Under the pieces are notes generated by a model, which worked only from the letters and a program-made list of their open reading frames with translations, searched no databases and had not been told where the DNA came from. A stretch of DNA of 41,064 bases. Source: Nitrospirota bacterium. GTDB lineage: Bacteria > Nitrospirota > JAOUDF01. Of the stretch, positions 16,290-25,229 are shown in pieces. Every line of letters begins with the position of its first letter. Position 1 is the stretch's first letter. The position numbers and the translations under genes are program-made. The DNA lies in assembly GCA_029859385.1 (NCBI GenBank), contig JAOUDF010000002.1, forward strand, positions 1 through 41,064, read 5' to 3'.

Positions 16290-17371
16290 GAAGAAGGCAT
16301 TTCTCCGGCACTCTTCTCGTGGCCTCTATCGTGAGAAGTCTTGTAGCCGTGAGCTACTCCTTTGAAAAAATGATACGCGATAACACCTCGATAGAGATTC
16401 CGGTGCATAAGACGGGACGTTATCGATCCATTTTCCGCCCGCCTCATCATGGGAAGCCAGAACCAACAGACTGTTAATCGGTTGAAAAGTACCATCCTGA
16501 GAATTTGCCGAACTATGAGATAGGCAGGATTGCGGTCAGCGCCTATCAAATTGTTAGGGCCGCGGAAAGTATCGAGGTGGTCTTTTATCGTGTGAACAGA
16601 AAGGATATGATATCTGACGGTAACATCCGGGCTGTCAACGAGCGCCCTGAAGTCATGCCAATTAAGTCCCCTCTCATAAGCTCGACGCATGGCCCCTTCC
16701 AGGGTTTCCAGATGGTAATGATATCCGAGGGCTTCCTTGCAGTAAAATATTCGCAGTCCGGCACGCTTGAACAGCCGGTATCCAAGCTCAGCGTCCTCAT
16801 GGGCAGCAGCACCCGCCTTGCCGCGTTCTTCACGAAAAAGGCCGTTCGAGAGAAGAAAGTCCCGCTTACACGATATGTTGCATGCCCAGAAAAGATAATA
16901 GGGTAACTCATCGCATCCTTCCAGCTCCCGGAATTTGAACGGATCCCATTTTTTAAGAAAGACAGATTGGGCAAGCTGTGCTGATTGTTCCACTCTTCCG
17001 AGGATAGCGATATTCTGTTCCGGATGCCGCTCATGCGCCAAAAGATGCGCCTCCAGCGCCTCAGGCACAAGATGGATATCGTCCGCAATAAGGTTGACTA
17101 CCGGGGCATTTGCCACTCGAATGCCCTGGTTCTGCGTAAAACCCGGCCCTCGGTTTGCGTGCTTCATATAGCGAAGCGAATACCGCATCTGTGGAATAAG
17201 CGACCGCACCACATCTTCCGTATCATCGGGTGAGCCGTCATCCACCACTATGACCTCAAAAAATGAAGGGTCCAAGGTCTGCTCATTAAGACATTGAAGG
17301 GTAACGGCTATGGTATCTCTTCGGTTATAGGTAGCTACTACTACACTGATTTTGAGAGACTCTTTCATCAT
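16286..17371 (-). CDS. GT2 family glycosyltransferase (paralogue A)
   Basis: A 361-residue GT2 enzyme: ISVVVATYNRRDTI and VIVVDDGSPDDTE at the donor site, LIADDI as the acidic metal site, AAHEDAELGYRLFKRAG near the acceptor, and YHYHLETLEGAMRRAYERG close to the C-terminal region. ATG at 17371 is chosen because the sequence ATGATGA there overlaps the stop of the upstream polymerase gene; the in-frame extension to 17467 lies inside that gene. Paralogue of 15303-16289. Likely cytoplasmic face of the inner membrane, in the same pathway. Confidence 0.9.
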   Translation of the reverse strand: MMKESLKISVVVATYNRRDTIAVTLQCLNEQTLDPSFFEVIVVDDGSPDDTEDVVRSLIPQMRYSLRYMKHANRGPGFTQNQGIRVANAPVVNLIADDIHLVPEALEAHLLAHERHPEQNIAILGRVEQSAQLAQSVFLKKWDPFKFRELEGCDELPYYLFWACNISCKRDFLLSNGLFREERGKAGAAAHEDAELGYRLFKRAGLRIFYCKEALGYHYHLETLEGAMRRAYERGLNWHDFRALVDSPDVTVRYHILSVHTIKDHLDTFRGPNNLIGADRNPAYLIVRQILRMVLFNRLTVCWFWLPMMRRAENGSITSRLMHRNLYRGVIAYHFFKGVAHGYKTSHDRGHEKSAGEMPSS

Positions 17372-18864
17372 GCTTCCGCTTTCAATATATTTACCTCTCC
17401 CGATGCCCCAGCCCACCGTTTCGATGTCATGTTGGTAATAGCAACGGCCAATCCCATTAAAGTCCACAGCCAGGCGTACGGGACAGGAAAACGGAACATA
17501 GGGTCGGTAATACCGTCCAGCAGGTACCCCGTCAAGGCTACAAGTATGGCGAGAGACAACCCTCGGACGAGATTGTCATTATTCCTGACAAGCCTCCAGG
17601 ACCAAATCATCGAAGTCACTATCGCCCCAAAGAATCCTATAACACCGAAAACTCCCATTTCCGAAGCAATCCAGAGAAACGCATTGTGTACTGGGAGGTC
17701 CATCGGTTTTTGATATACTGTCACACCAGGGTCGTACAAGGCATTAAGATAATTCCCGGGACCACAACCGAAAAGAAAGTTGTCCCACCAAATGGACAAG
17801 GCAGTCCAGTTCATGTCATAGCGGGTCGTCATAATCTCTGATGGAGCATTTACAAAACGGTCATAGATATAAGCATAGGCCTTGGGATAAAATGCGTTGG
17901 CAACCAATATGATGCCTATGATAAACGGAATGGAACGCCCCTCCTTCCATTTCCATGTCACCACACCCATTCCCAAGGTAATAGCGATGGCAAAAGCCAA
18001 CCAGCCCGATCTGGCAAAAGTTAACACCAGGCCACCAACACCCACGAGTACAACTACCGCCATAAACACGCGTTGGCGTATTTTCCAGAATCGCTGCATC
18101 ATAAGAATAATAGGAAATGGCAACAGCATAGCATAATAAAGTGCAAGGGCGTGAGAATCACCAGTTGTCCCCATTGAGCGGATTTCTCCCTCTATTCCAG
18201 GGACCTGATACTGAGTTCCGAATTGTTCGGACGCCACATTGCCCTTCGCACTGGCGATTCCGACATTCCCTGTCAGTCTTTCATAGAGGGCGACTGTGCT
18301 TTGCAAGCAGATGGTGAAGAGAATTACAGCCGTAATCCATTTTAGATGGCGTCGTTCCACATGATGCGCAAGGAAGAAGTAAAGAAGTACATACTTGAAA
18401 TTATAGATGATATCGAGAATGCTCAGGCCTTTATCTTCCGCTCCCAGCAAGGAGATCGCCTGGGCAAACAGAAAAATAAGGATAAAGAAATCTATTCGGG
18501 AAAGCTTGGGAAGCGGCATCGTTCTGGCGACAAATATCCGGATGAACCATACCGCATAGCCAATCAACAGTAGAAGCTCAGTAAGTCCCACGGCAATACC
18601 CTTTGCCGCGACAACCTCTTCTCTGCGCAGAAACCATTTACTGAACTCTACAAATGGGACATTAAATACTAATGAGAGGATAAGGAAATCGGTGATGTCA
18701 CAAATCAGAATCATGCAGGCAGACACAACCACCAGCCCACCGCAGATAGCGGCTGCATAACGGAACTCCAGCCCCATGATCTTCCAGACCAGGAAGGCAA
18801 ACAATATCCCCAGCAGGGCGACAAACCAGTATTTTATCTGTAGCGAAGATTGCACGAGGCCCAT
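17368..18864 (-). CDS. O-antigen ligase/polymerase-like membrane protein (Wzy/WaaL type)
   Basis: A 498-residue protein with about 12 hydrophobic helices and a large loop between the later ones (about residues 205-240, and a second near 345-385). The Wzy_C signature is visible as LTFARSGWLAFAIAITLG, with the conserved Arg, and the DMNWTALSIWWDNFLFGCGPGNY loop ends in the typical H-N-A-F-L-W motif (VHNAFLWIASEMG). Such proteins polymerise flipped repeat units or ligate them to an acceptor at the periplasmic face. Since this is the only such protein in the cluster, Wzy function is more likely. It starts 24 bases after the sugar transferase gene; the upstream ribosome binding site is weak. Confidence 0.85.
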   Translation of the reverse strand: MGLVQSSLQIKYWFVALLGILFAFLVWKIMGLEFRYAAAICGGLVVVSACMILICDITDFLILSLVFNVPFVEFSKWFLRREEVVAAKGIAVGLTELLLLIGYAVWFIRIFVARTMPLPKLSRIDFFILIFLFAQAISLLGAEDKGLSILDIIYNFKYVLLYFFLAHHVERRHLKWITAVILFTICLQSTVALYERLTGNVGIASAKGNVASEQFGTQYQVPGIEGEIRSMGTTGDSHALALYYAMLLPFPIILMMQRFWKIRQRVFMAVVVLVGVGGLVLTFARSGWLAFAIAITLGMGVVTWKWKEGRSIPFIIGIILVANAFYPKAYAYIYDRFVNAPSEIMTTRYDMNWTALSIWWDNFLFGCGPGNYLNALYDPGVTVYQKPMDLPVHNAFLWIASEMGVFGVIGFFGAIVTSMIWSWRLVRNNDNLVRGLSLAILVALTGYLLDGITDPMFRFPVPYAWLWTLMGLAVAITNMTSKRWAGASGEVNILKAEA

Positions 18865-18888
18865 GGCAATTCTTATTGCCTCTTCTCT

Positions 18889-19749
18889 TCAGAAGGCGCC
18901 ATGCCGGATGATAACTTTCCAGGCTGTCGCGATGAGAACTTTTATATCAAGAGCAAGGGAACGTGTATCAACATATTCAAGATCGTAATTCACGGTCTGC
19001 TGAAAGGTGAGACGTCCTCTGCCGTTGATTTGCGGTAATCCCGTGATTCCAGGCTTGACTGTAAATTTACGCATCTGATCGGGGCGATAGTTCGGAAGCA
19101 TTTCGGGTATCTCGGGACGAGGCCCCACGAGTCTCATTGAACCGGTGAGGACGTTCCAGAAATTAGGCAGCTCATCAAGCGTCGTCGCCCTTAAAAATCT
19201 GCCTACTCTCGTTACTCTTATATCTTCAGGCATCTTAAAACAAACCTGCTCAATTTCTTCTTTGTTATACGCATAATTGTACATTTCGGGGAAGCGCTGA
19301 CGTGCATCAGCATACATTGATCTAAACTTGACAAAGCAGAATGTTTCAGGGACCCAATATTTCTTCTCCGGTGAGACATGCTGATCCAAAACATTAAACC
19401 GGTTGCCCGCAAGCAATGCATCTCCTCCAATGATCCTGCTTCGAGCTACTCTTCGCTGCAGAAAAAGGGCTGGGCCAGGAGAATCCAGCTTGATGATCAG
19501 TGCTATCAGCAACATAATCGGCATCGTAACAATGAGAGCTATCAAGCTTATTGTCATCTCAAAACATCGATACGCAACCTCCGCCATTTTCTCAAGCACA
19601 CTTATATTTCTTTTCTCTCCAGCACTGGCATCAATACAATATATACGCTGGGTAACATTGAACTCGGGCACAGCCTCACCGGCGGGTTCAATCGCTACAT
19701 GTCCCAGAAAAAAAGCCTCCTTGCCCCAAAACTGACTTTCGGAATCCAT
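18889..19749 (-). CDS. Initiating sugar-phosphate transferase (WcaJ/PglC catalytic type)
   Basis: A 286-residue polyprenyl-phosphate glycosylphosphotransferase that begins repeat-unit synthesis by moving a sugar phosphate to undecaprenyl phosphate. One hydrophobic membrane segment (about residues 65-90) precedes KLDSPGPALFLQRRV; catalytic and binding motifs are VKFRSMYADA, TTLDELPNFWNVL and GSMRLVGPRPE, with KPGITGLPQINGRG near the end. It lacks the four-helix N-terminal part of WbaP/WcaJ and has instead about 60 residues of soluble N-terminus. About 32 extra residues stand between RRVARS and FCFVKFRSM, where most relatives have a few. ATG at 19749 has AAGGAG 6 bases upstream; the ATG at 19755 is too close to it. 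Confidence 0.9.
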   Translation of the reverse strand: MDSESQFWGKEAFFLGHVAIEPAGEAVPEFNVTQRIYCIDASAGEKRNISVLEKMAEVAYRCFEMTISLIALIVTMPIMLLIALIIKLDSPGPALFLQRRVARSRIIGGDALLAGNRFNVLDQHVSPEKKYWVPETFCFVKFRSMYADARQRFPEMYNYAYNKEEIEQVCFKMPEDIRVTRVGRFLRATTLDELPNFWNVLTGSMRLVGPRPEIPEMLPNYRPDQMRKFTVKPGITGLPQINGRGRLTFQQTVNYDLEYVDTRSLALDIKVLIATAWKVIIRHGAF

Positions 19750-19821
19750 GATCATCTCCTTCCCAATAACTGAGAACGACTCGCGTTTGAGAGTCGGGTG
19801 ATATTTTGCATCACCATTCTC

Positions 19822-21117
19822 TCAACACCTTTTTCCAAGTGACTCGGCAGTTCTCCTGCCACTTTGCATAGCTTCATCACTCCAGAGATATTCCCAGGCG
19901 CCGTATCTCCCACACGGGTATATATCAAGAGAGTTAAGATAGTCATGAAGCGTTTTCACCGAATCCCGTCGATGGTGGTCGTACACCACATATCCGTACT
20001 TTTGGTAGAAAACATCCTTGACAAGTATCTCATCTTTTCCATCAATTATTCCCGTCTTTACCAGATCAGATATCACCTTTTGAAGTAACTCCTCCCGCTC
20101 CGGTGGTTGAGCCGCGTCATAGGACACTTCCGCCTGAATGGAACTTGTCTCCGGTGGATTCAAGCCGTCGGTGAAGTTCCCGGGAAAGCTGATCCGAAAG
20201 AATGATATGTCTTTCTCAGGGAAATGCACCCAATGCTTATCGGTGAGGACCGCCCTGTTGATTCCAAGATTGACGACAGCAATCGAGTTATGACGGAGGC
20301 GCTCAACCGCCGTTTTTACCTCCGCGGGATGTTGAGGCAGTAGCCTTATAAGTTCCGGGAGAGGGATAGTCGAAATCAGCCTGCGATATCCAACCCTCTT
20401 TTCGCCATCATTAAATATGACTGTCTTGGTTTGCGGGTCTATGCCAGTAGCTTTCATCCTGTAATGAACCGGCTCTATCTTTTTCTCAAGAGCCCTGGCA
20501 ATGGCGGCAAAACCGACTCCTTTATCCGAAGGATATTGGAAATAGGCATGAGTACCCAATTTCGTTTCCTGATCGGCCAGCATACCTTTTATCACTTCTG
20601 TAAGCCGAGGCCTTGGCACCCTGTTTCCCACCCACTCAAACGTCATCTCGCTGGGTGAGCATCCCCAGAACTTCTCCGCATAAGGGATCAGAAAGGTAGA
20701 CGCAAAACCCGGCCCGAACTGTTGGATCATCCATTGTTCATAGTTGGCCGGGCTGTTTCCTTTTCCTGCGGCAATAAAACCTGCCACACAACGCGCCCGC
20801 ACCAACCAGGGCAGGTGAGATGTATTCACCTGGAAGGGATAGCGGGACAGACAACCATAGCTATATATCCACCCGCTTCTTTGCCGGGACACCAGATCTA
20901 CATTCAGGTTTTTGAGCAGACTCAGAAAATAATCATCCTTGCTCTGCAGGATATGAATACCAATGTCGAATACAAATCCGTCCACCGCATAGGAGTAAGA
21001 CGCCCCTCCCGAATAATTGGCCGCCTCATAAACAGGGAAGCCGCCGTGATATCCTGCGCTAAGTCCGGCCAATCCCGCCCCTAAGACAATTGCTGAATCC
21101 TTCCTGTTCTCCTCCAT
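19822..21117 (-). CDS. FAD-dependent amine-oxidase/UDP-galactopyranose-mutase-like oxidoreductase
   Basis: A 431-residue protein with the FAD dinucleotide-binding motif at the N-terminus (AIVLGAGLAGLSAG, then VYEAANYSGG) and the FDIGIHILQ segment typical of COG1232-type proteins: protoporphyrinogen-oxidase-like enzymes, desaturases and UDP-galactopyranose mutases. No membrane helix is evident. In EPS clusters such proteins can be sugar-nucleotide mutases or oxidoreductases; the sequence does not let me choose. The ATG is 2 bases past the stop of the small membrane-protein gene, so coupling is likely. It is followed after 72 bases by the sugar transferase gene. Confidence 0.8.
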   Translation of the reverse strand: MEENRKDSAIVLGAGLAGLSAGYHGGFPVYEAANYSGGASYSYAVDGFVFDIGIHILQSKDDYFLSLLKNLNVDLVSRQRSGWIYSYGCLSRYPFQVNTSHLPWLVRARCVAGFIAAGKGNSPANYEQWMIQQFGPGFASTFLIPYAEKFWGCSPSEMTFEWVGNRVPRPRLTEVIKGMLADQETKLGTHAYFQYPSDKGVGFAAIARALEKKIEPVHYRMKATGIDPQTKTVIFNDGEKRVGYRRLISTIPLPELIRLLPQHPAEVKTAVERLRHNSIAVVNLGINRAVLTDKHWVHFPEKDISFFRISFPGNFTDGLNPPETSSIQAEVSYDAAQPPEREELLQKVISDLVKTGIIDGKDEILVKDVFYQKYGYVVYDHHRRDSVKTLHDYLNSLDIYPCGRYGAWEYLWSDEAMQSGRRTAESLGKRC

Positions 21118-21119
21118 TC

Positions 21120-21299
21120 TTAATATCCAATCTCCCGCAAACCATAGAACACACCGTACGCAAGCAGACTTCCCATGAGCGCAACAATGCCTATACGGAG
21201 ACTATCGGGCAGACGACGTCGTGTTTTCCTGAAATATGATGGTTCTTCAGGCTTAGCAGACGCGGTACTTCCCATGGATGATGATTCATTTTCAGGCAT
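21120..21299 (-). CDS. Small single-helix membrane protein
   Basis: A 59-residue protein with a polar, Ser/Glu-rich N-terminus, a basic patch (YFRKTRRRLP) and one C-terminal transmembrane helix (IGIVALMGSLLAYGVFYGL), so a tail-anchored topology. It starts inside the last codons of the Wzz-like gene (8-base overlap) and ends 2 bases before the FAD gene. A longer in-frame start at 21395 would lie wholly inside the Wzz gene and is rejected. GGAG is 6 bases upstream. I do not recognise the family; tight packing between two EPS genes suggests an accessory subunit. Confidence 0.65.
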   Translation of the reverse strand: MPENESSSMGSTASAKPEEPSYFRKTRRRLPDSLRIGIVALMGSLLAYGVFYGLREIGY

Positions 21300-22650
21300 T
21301 TGACTGCTCCGCAACATTTTCAGTCCTGTCATCGGTACGTGCTTTATAGCCTCTTGAAGCGAAGAAAACGCGAACATTGAAGTACGCCAGGACATAAATC
21401 AAACCTGTAGAGAAGATAAACGACAAAACTGCGGTAAGGCCTACATGGTAAAGCTTGATAGGGCTTACCGGCTTACCGGGTACGGCAGCCTTGTGCATTA
21501 CCATGGCCACACTTTTTACTGAAGCAATCCTTTCAAAAGACTCAAGATACATATCCTTAAGATGCTGGTAATCTCTGGTCTCTGCTTCAATTTTAATATC
21601 GACGGCATCAAGCTTTCGCTGCACGTTCGTCATTTTTTGTATGTCATCCTTTTTGGCTGCTATAGACCCCCTGAGATTAGTCAGTCTTCCCGCTAATCCC
21701 TCTAGTTCAATCTCATCAAACAGCCTCTCCGACTGCATCCTCTTCAAGTCAGCAGGGTTGATATACACCTTGCTTTTCTTGTCCTCCTCATTGCTGTATT
21801 TTGCAATTTTTTTTCTTTTTTCCTGAATTTGTGAGCTAATCCGTTCGGCTTCCAGTTCCATCTCATAAATATTCCCGACACCTTTGTGCGTTTCATCCCG
21901 AACTGAGACAACACCAGCCTTACCCAATAGCGCCTCTCGTTCGCGACGAAGCACTTCCAGATCTCTTTCCTTCATGACCATCTGTTCACTGAGGATATTG
22001 TATTTCTCAGCAGCCGGGTCCTTATCCTGGCTCTTGAGCCATTCAACAAGGGTGTCACCCACCCTGTCTACTATCATCGCGGCTCTTTCCGGATATTTAT
22101 CTTTAATGGAGAGCACAAAGACATACGATTCCTTCGTCGCGGATATATCAATAGTCTCTCTGAGACCACTAATTGCCTTGATGGCAGGATCTTCCTCGAT
22201 AACCCGACCGTACTTAAGCAGCATCATCAGTTTTGATGAATACTCCTTGAGAAAGTCCTTGGTTTCGTGATACCAGCGTTGATACCAGACCGGGTAGTAC
22301 ACCTTATCTTTTCTGTCCAGATGAAGTTCTTCTACAACGGGACGAAGGATATTCTCACTTGCAACGATATCGCGCAGAGTCTGGCCGATAACCTTGAAGG
22401 AAGGCGTGGGCACCGGTGCCCCAAATGCTTCATTCGACTTCTGCCGCAGAATGCTTGATTCCACAGGACGATAGAAGATCATCGTCGCGGCCTGATATTT
22501 CTCTGAGTAAATATAGGTAAGAGCAACAGAGGTGGAAATAGCCGAAATACAGAATACCAGGATAAACCACTTCTGCTCACGCAGTATCGCGAGATACTTG
22601 AAGTAATCGACATTAAAGAAGAAATCCCGGGGCGATTTAATTGCGCTCAT
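21292..22650 (-). CDS. Wzz/GumC-like chain-length determinant (polysaccharide co-polymerase)
   Basis: A 452-residue inner-membrane protein with a first helix at about residues 28-48 (FILVFCISAISTSVALTYIY), a long periplasmic domain with predicted coiled coils (about 200-345), and a second helix at about 403-425 after the family's Pro-rich motif (AAVPGKPVSPIKLY). It lacks a C-terminal tyrosine kinase domain. These proteins set chain length and link Wzy to the Wza-type exporter. It sits 21 bases after the radical SAM gene and overlaps the small membrane-protein gene by 8 bases. Confidence 0.9.
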   Translation of the reverse strand: MSAIKSPRDFFFNVDYFKYLAILREQKWFILVFCISAISTSVALTYIYSEKYQAATMIFYRPVESSILRQKSNEAFGAPVPTPSFKVIGQTLRDIVASENILRPVVEELHLDRKDKVYYPVWYQRWYHETKDFLKEYSSKLMMLLKYGRVIEEDPAIKAISGLRETIDISATKESYVFVLSIKDKYPERAAMIVDRVGDTLVEWLKSQDKDPAAEKYNILSEQMVMKERDLEVLRREREALLGKAGVVSVRDETHKGVGNIYEMELEAERISSQIQEKRKKIAKYSNEEDKKSKVYINPADLKRMQSERLFDEIELEGLAGRLTNLRGSIAAKKDDIQKMTNVQRKLDAVDIKIEAETRDYQHLKDMYLESFERIASVKSVAMVMHKAAVPGKPVSPIKLYHVGLTAVLSFIFSTGLIYVLAYFNVRVFFASRGYKARTDDRTENVAEQSNA

Positions 22651-22671
22651 TTAGCCCCACCCGGTATCAAG

Positions 22672-24210
22672 CTATGACAAATCATACTGATACTCCCGCC
22701 CCCAGAAGATATTGATATATTTCTTGCTCACATAATGGCTTATATCTTTCTTCCGGAGCTCCTGATCTATTTCAGCGTCTCTCTCCGCAAATATCTTCTC
22801 TACCTCTCCGTTTTCCCACAGCTCTCTCGATCGCGAATAAAGATCATCTATATTTTTAAGGTAGATTGCGCGCCCTTCGTTGTGAAGATTGGCGTTGAGA
22901 TACCATCTGAACATAACCCTGGCTTTCTTGAACTCAAGAGGGGGAAGATATTCATCTTTCAATACAGATGCTCCTCTGTATGAGTCAACAACATCCCATT
23001 TTGCGCTGTCCAGCATCCCGCTCGCTACGCAGTCACGATAGAGTTCCGAACCAGGATAGGGGATAAACGTGGAGACCCAAACGATGTAGGGCTTCATCAA
23101 TGCATTGAGCGACACTGTCTCCATAATGTTGTCAATCGTCTCACCGGGGATACCGATCATATTGAATGATTGAGGTTTCAAGCCAAGCTCTGTCGCCGTC
23201 CCGAAAACATTTACCAGCAAGTCATTACTGATATTCCTTTTCAGGACTTTTTTTCGTATCGCCTCATTTCCTGCTTCGACCCCCATTTTCACAACCTTGC
23301 AACCAGACTGCTTGAGTTTCTCCGCCACGGTGCGCGTGAATAAAAGAGGATGAGACGTACACGCATAAGGCAACCCTATCTCACTGGCATATCTCTCGGT
23401 AAACTCATCAAGCCATTCGCCTTCCTGCGCCATGATGTCATCCACGAAGGTAAACGCCTTGATGCCGGGATAGGTCGATTTTATATCCTTGAGCATTTCC
23501 AGCGTTGATCCCACACTTCTTCGCCTGACATACTCTTTTTTCTTAAGCGTAATACCGGAATTTTCCTTGAGATCTTTACGGTACTCATCAAAAAAGGGCT
23601 GATTAAAACAATAGGTACACGGATAGGGGCATCCCCTGGTCACGATCACTTCAGCCCACCCACTTCTCGTATTTACCAGGCGGTTATAGTCAAATATACT
23701 CCTGTCCTCAAAAGGCAAGCTGTCCATATCGCCAGCAAGAGCTCCGAACGGCTCTCTCACTATAGTGCCATTCTTGCGATGAATAAGATTGCGAGTTCCG
23801 TCCAGGGGAGTCCCGGTTTCCATACGACGTACCACCTCGGGCAGCATGTTGTCGCCTTCTCCTCGACAAACCATGTCTATCCACGACTCTCCAATGACAT
23901 TGTCAGGGTCGGCTGTGGCATGGTGACCGCCCACAAGGATGGGGATATCAAACTTTTCCTTTATCGCTTTCCCTATTTGTCGCGCAAAGAACCACTGATT
24001 GGTAGTAACGGAGAAGCAGATGAGCCCCGGACCATACTCTCTAATATCTTTATTAATACGGTCGACATCAAGTGGATAATCCAGTTCACTGGAGACATGA
24101 ACCAGCCTGGTCTGATGTCCTTCCCTTTTGAGGGCAGCTGATAGAGCACCAATCCCGGCGGTATACCCTACAGCAGTACTTACATCCGTGTAAATAAACA
24201 AAACCCTCAT
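22672..24210 (-). CDS. B12-binding-domain radical SAM enzyme
   Basis: A 512-residue protein. The N-terminal part (about 1-135) resembles a cobalamin-binding Rossmann domain (VLFIYTDVS, GLICFSVTTNQ, ILVGGHHATADPD). The radical SAM core follows with the iron-sulfur motif CPYPCTYC (C194, C198, C201), TFVDDI and KMGVEAGNEAIRKK. The pattern is that of BchE/HpnP/TsrM-like class B methylases and of other anaerobic-type enzymes. In a polysaccharide cluster it could methylate an unreactive carbon or modify a lipid carrier. ATG at 24210 is used: GGAGG lies 5 bases upstream. A TTG one codon earlier is possible. 67 bases separate it from the RmlD-like gene. Confidence 0.88.
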   Translation of the reverse strand: MRVLFIYTDVSTAVGYTAGIGALSAALKREGHQTRLVHVSSELDYPLDVDRINKDIREYGPGLICFSVTTNQWFFARQIGKAIKEKFDIPILVGGHHATADPDNVIGESWIDMVCRGEGDNMLPEVVRRMETGTPLDGTRNLIHRKNGTIVREPFGALAGDMDSLPFEDRSIFDYNRLVNTRSGWAEVIVTRGCPYPCTYCFNQPFFDEYRKDLKENSGITLKKKEYVRRRSVGSTLEMLKDIKSTYPGIKAFTFVDDIMAQEGEWLDEFTERYASEIGLPYACTSHPLLFTRTVAEKLKQSGCKVVKMGVEAGNEAIRKKVLKRNISNDLLVNVFGTATELGLKPQSFNMIGIPGETIDNIMETVSLNALMKPYIVWVSTFIPYPGSELYRDCVASGMLDSAKWDVVDSYRGASVLKDEYLPPLEFKKARVMFRWYLNANLHNEGRAIYLKNIDDLYSRSRELWENGEVEKIFAERDAEIDQELRKKDISHYVSKKYINIFWGREYQYDLS

Positions 24211-24277
24211 CAAGTCCTCCCGGGGATATTCAGATAAGCGAAGCCAGAATGTTATTTACAAAAGCGCTTGGCGAACC

Positions 24278-25201
24278 TCAGGCCTGTATTCTTGACCTCA
24301 CATAAGAGGGGAAGTGCGTTTCAATATAATCCCTCAATGCATCTTGCCACGGGCGCATGAGGTTACACCCTATCCGATCAAGACCAGCATTGGCAAGCCT
24401 CTCTGAAGGTGGGCGCACTACAAAGTATTCCTCTTTGAAGAAATCAGAACTGACGGGAGTTAACTCAACATCATCTATTTCACAGATTGACAGTATCTCA
24501 CGGGCCACATCATAGCGAGTACCGCCACCGGCACATACCATATGGTATGTCCCGTATTGCTTTGTTTCCACGAGCGCGTGAAGATTCTGGGCAAAGTTGT
24601 AGGCACACGTCGGGGTCCCCCATAGATCATTCACTGCAAAGAGTTCCTTCTTATTCTCCCCAATCTGTTTAAGCATCTTGTATATGAATTTCTTTTCCTT
24701 CGCCTCTCCCCCTCCCATCATCCATCCCGCTCTAACAACGAAAGCCTTGGAACAATTGTTTAAAACATGCAGCTCCCCGTCATACTTTGTCTGACCATAG
24801 ACCATTATCGGGTTTGGCTTGTCCGTCTCCACATAAAAATCGCTCTTCGTTCCATCAAAAACTCCGGCAGTACTGATATATACAAGCGTCGTCCCATATT
24901 CTTCCGATAGCTTGGCGATTTTCCTTGTCGCGACAGAATTGGTTGCTTCAGCTATCTCCGGATGAGTCTCACAATATTCCAAATCGGTTTCGGCTGCCAA
25001 ATGCAGCACTAGATCAGGCCTGAACTCCTTGAAGATTGAGTCCAGATGAGCGTGGTCACGAACATCCAGTTTAAAAAGCCATTTTTCGTTCACGTCCTTG
25101 TCAGTAGCCAATACATCATCATAGAGTTTGGTAAAATAAGGATATACTGCGCTCCCCAGCATCCCGCCACATCCCGTAATAAGCACCTTCTCCGATTTCA
25201 T
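24278..25201 (-). CDS. RmlD-like NAD(P)-dependent sugar-nucleotide reductase
   Basis: A 307-residue short-chain dehydrogenase of the extended type. Rossmann motif ITGCGGMLGSAVY, then HLAAETDLEYCE, the catalytic Ser/Thr region YISTAGVFDG and the YxxxK pair in VYGQTKYDGE fit dTDP-4-dehydrorhamnose reductase (RmlD). The rest of the rhamnose pathway (rmlA, rmlB, rmlC) is not in the window, so the product could be another deoxysugar. The start at 25201 has AAGGAGG 7 bases upstream; the upstream in-frame extension overlaps the Wza-like gene and is rejected. 28 bases follow the Wza-like stop. Confidence 0.85.
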   Translation of the reverse strand: MKSEKVLITGCGGMLGSAVYPYFTKLYDDVLATDKDVNEKWLFKLDVRDHAHLDSIFKEFRPDLVLHLAAETDLEYCETHPEIAEATNSVATRKIAKLSEEYGTTLVYISTAGVFDGTKSDFYVETDKPNPIMVYGQTKYDGELHVLNNCSKAFVVRAGWMMGGGEAKEKKFIYKMLKQIGENKKELFAVNDLWGTPTCAYNFAQNLHALVETKQYGTYHMVCAGGGTRYDVAREILSICEIDDVELTPVSSDFFKEEYFVVRPPSERLANAGLDRIGCNLMRPWQDALRDYIETHFPSYVRSRIQA

Positions 25202-25229
25202 AATAATGCCTCCTTTCTGACCTTTCACG

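Noticed and set aside
19795..19810. Second GG-N10-GC element (CGGGTGATATTTTGCA) on the plus strand
   Set aside because: It points rightward, against all neighbouring genes, and has a poor -24 context, so it is most likely a chance match.
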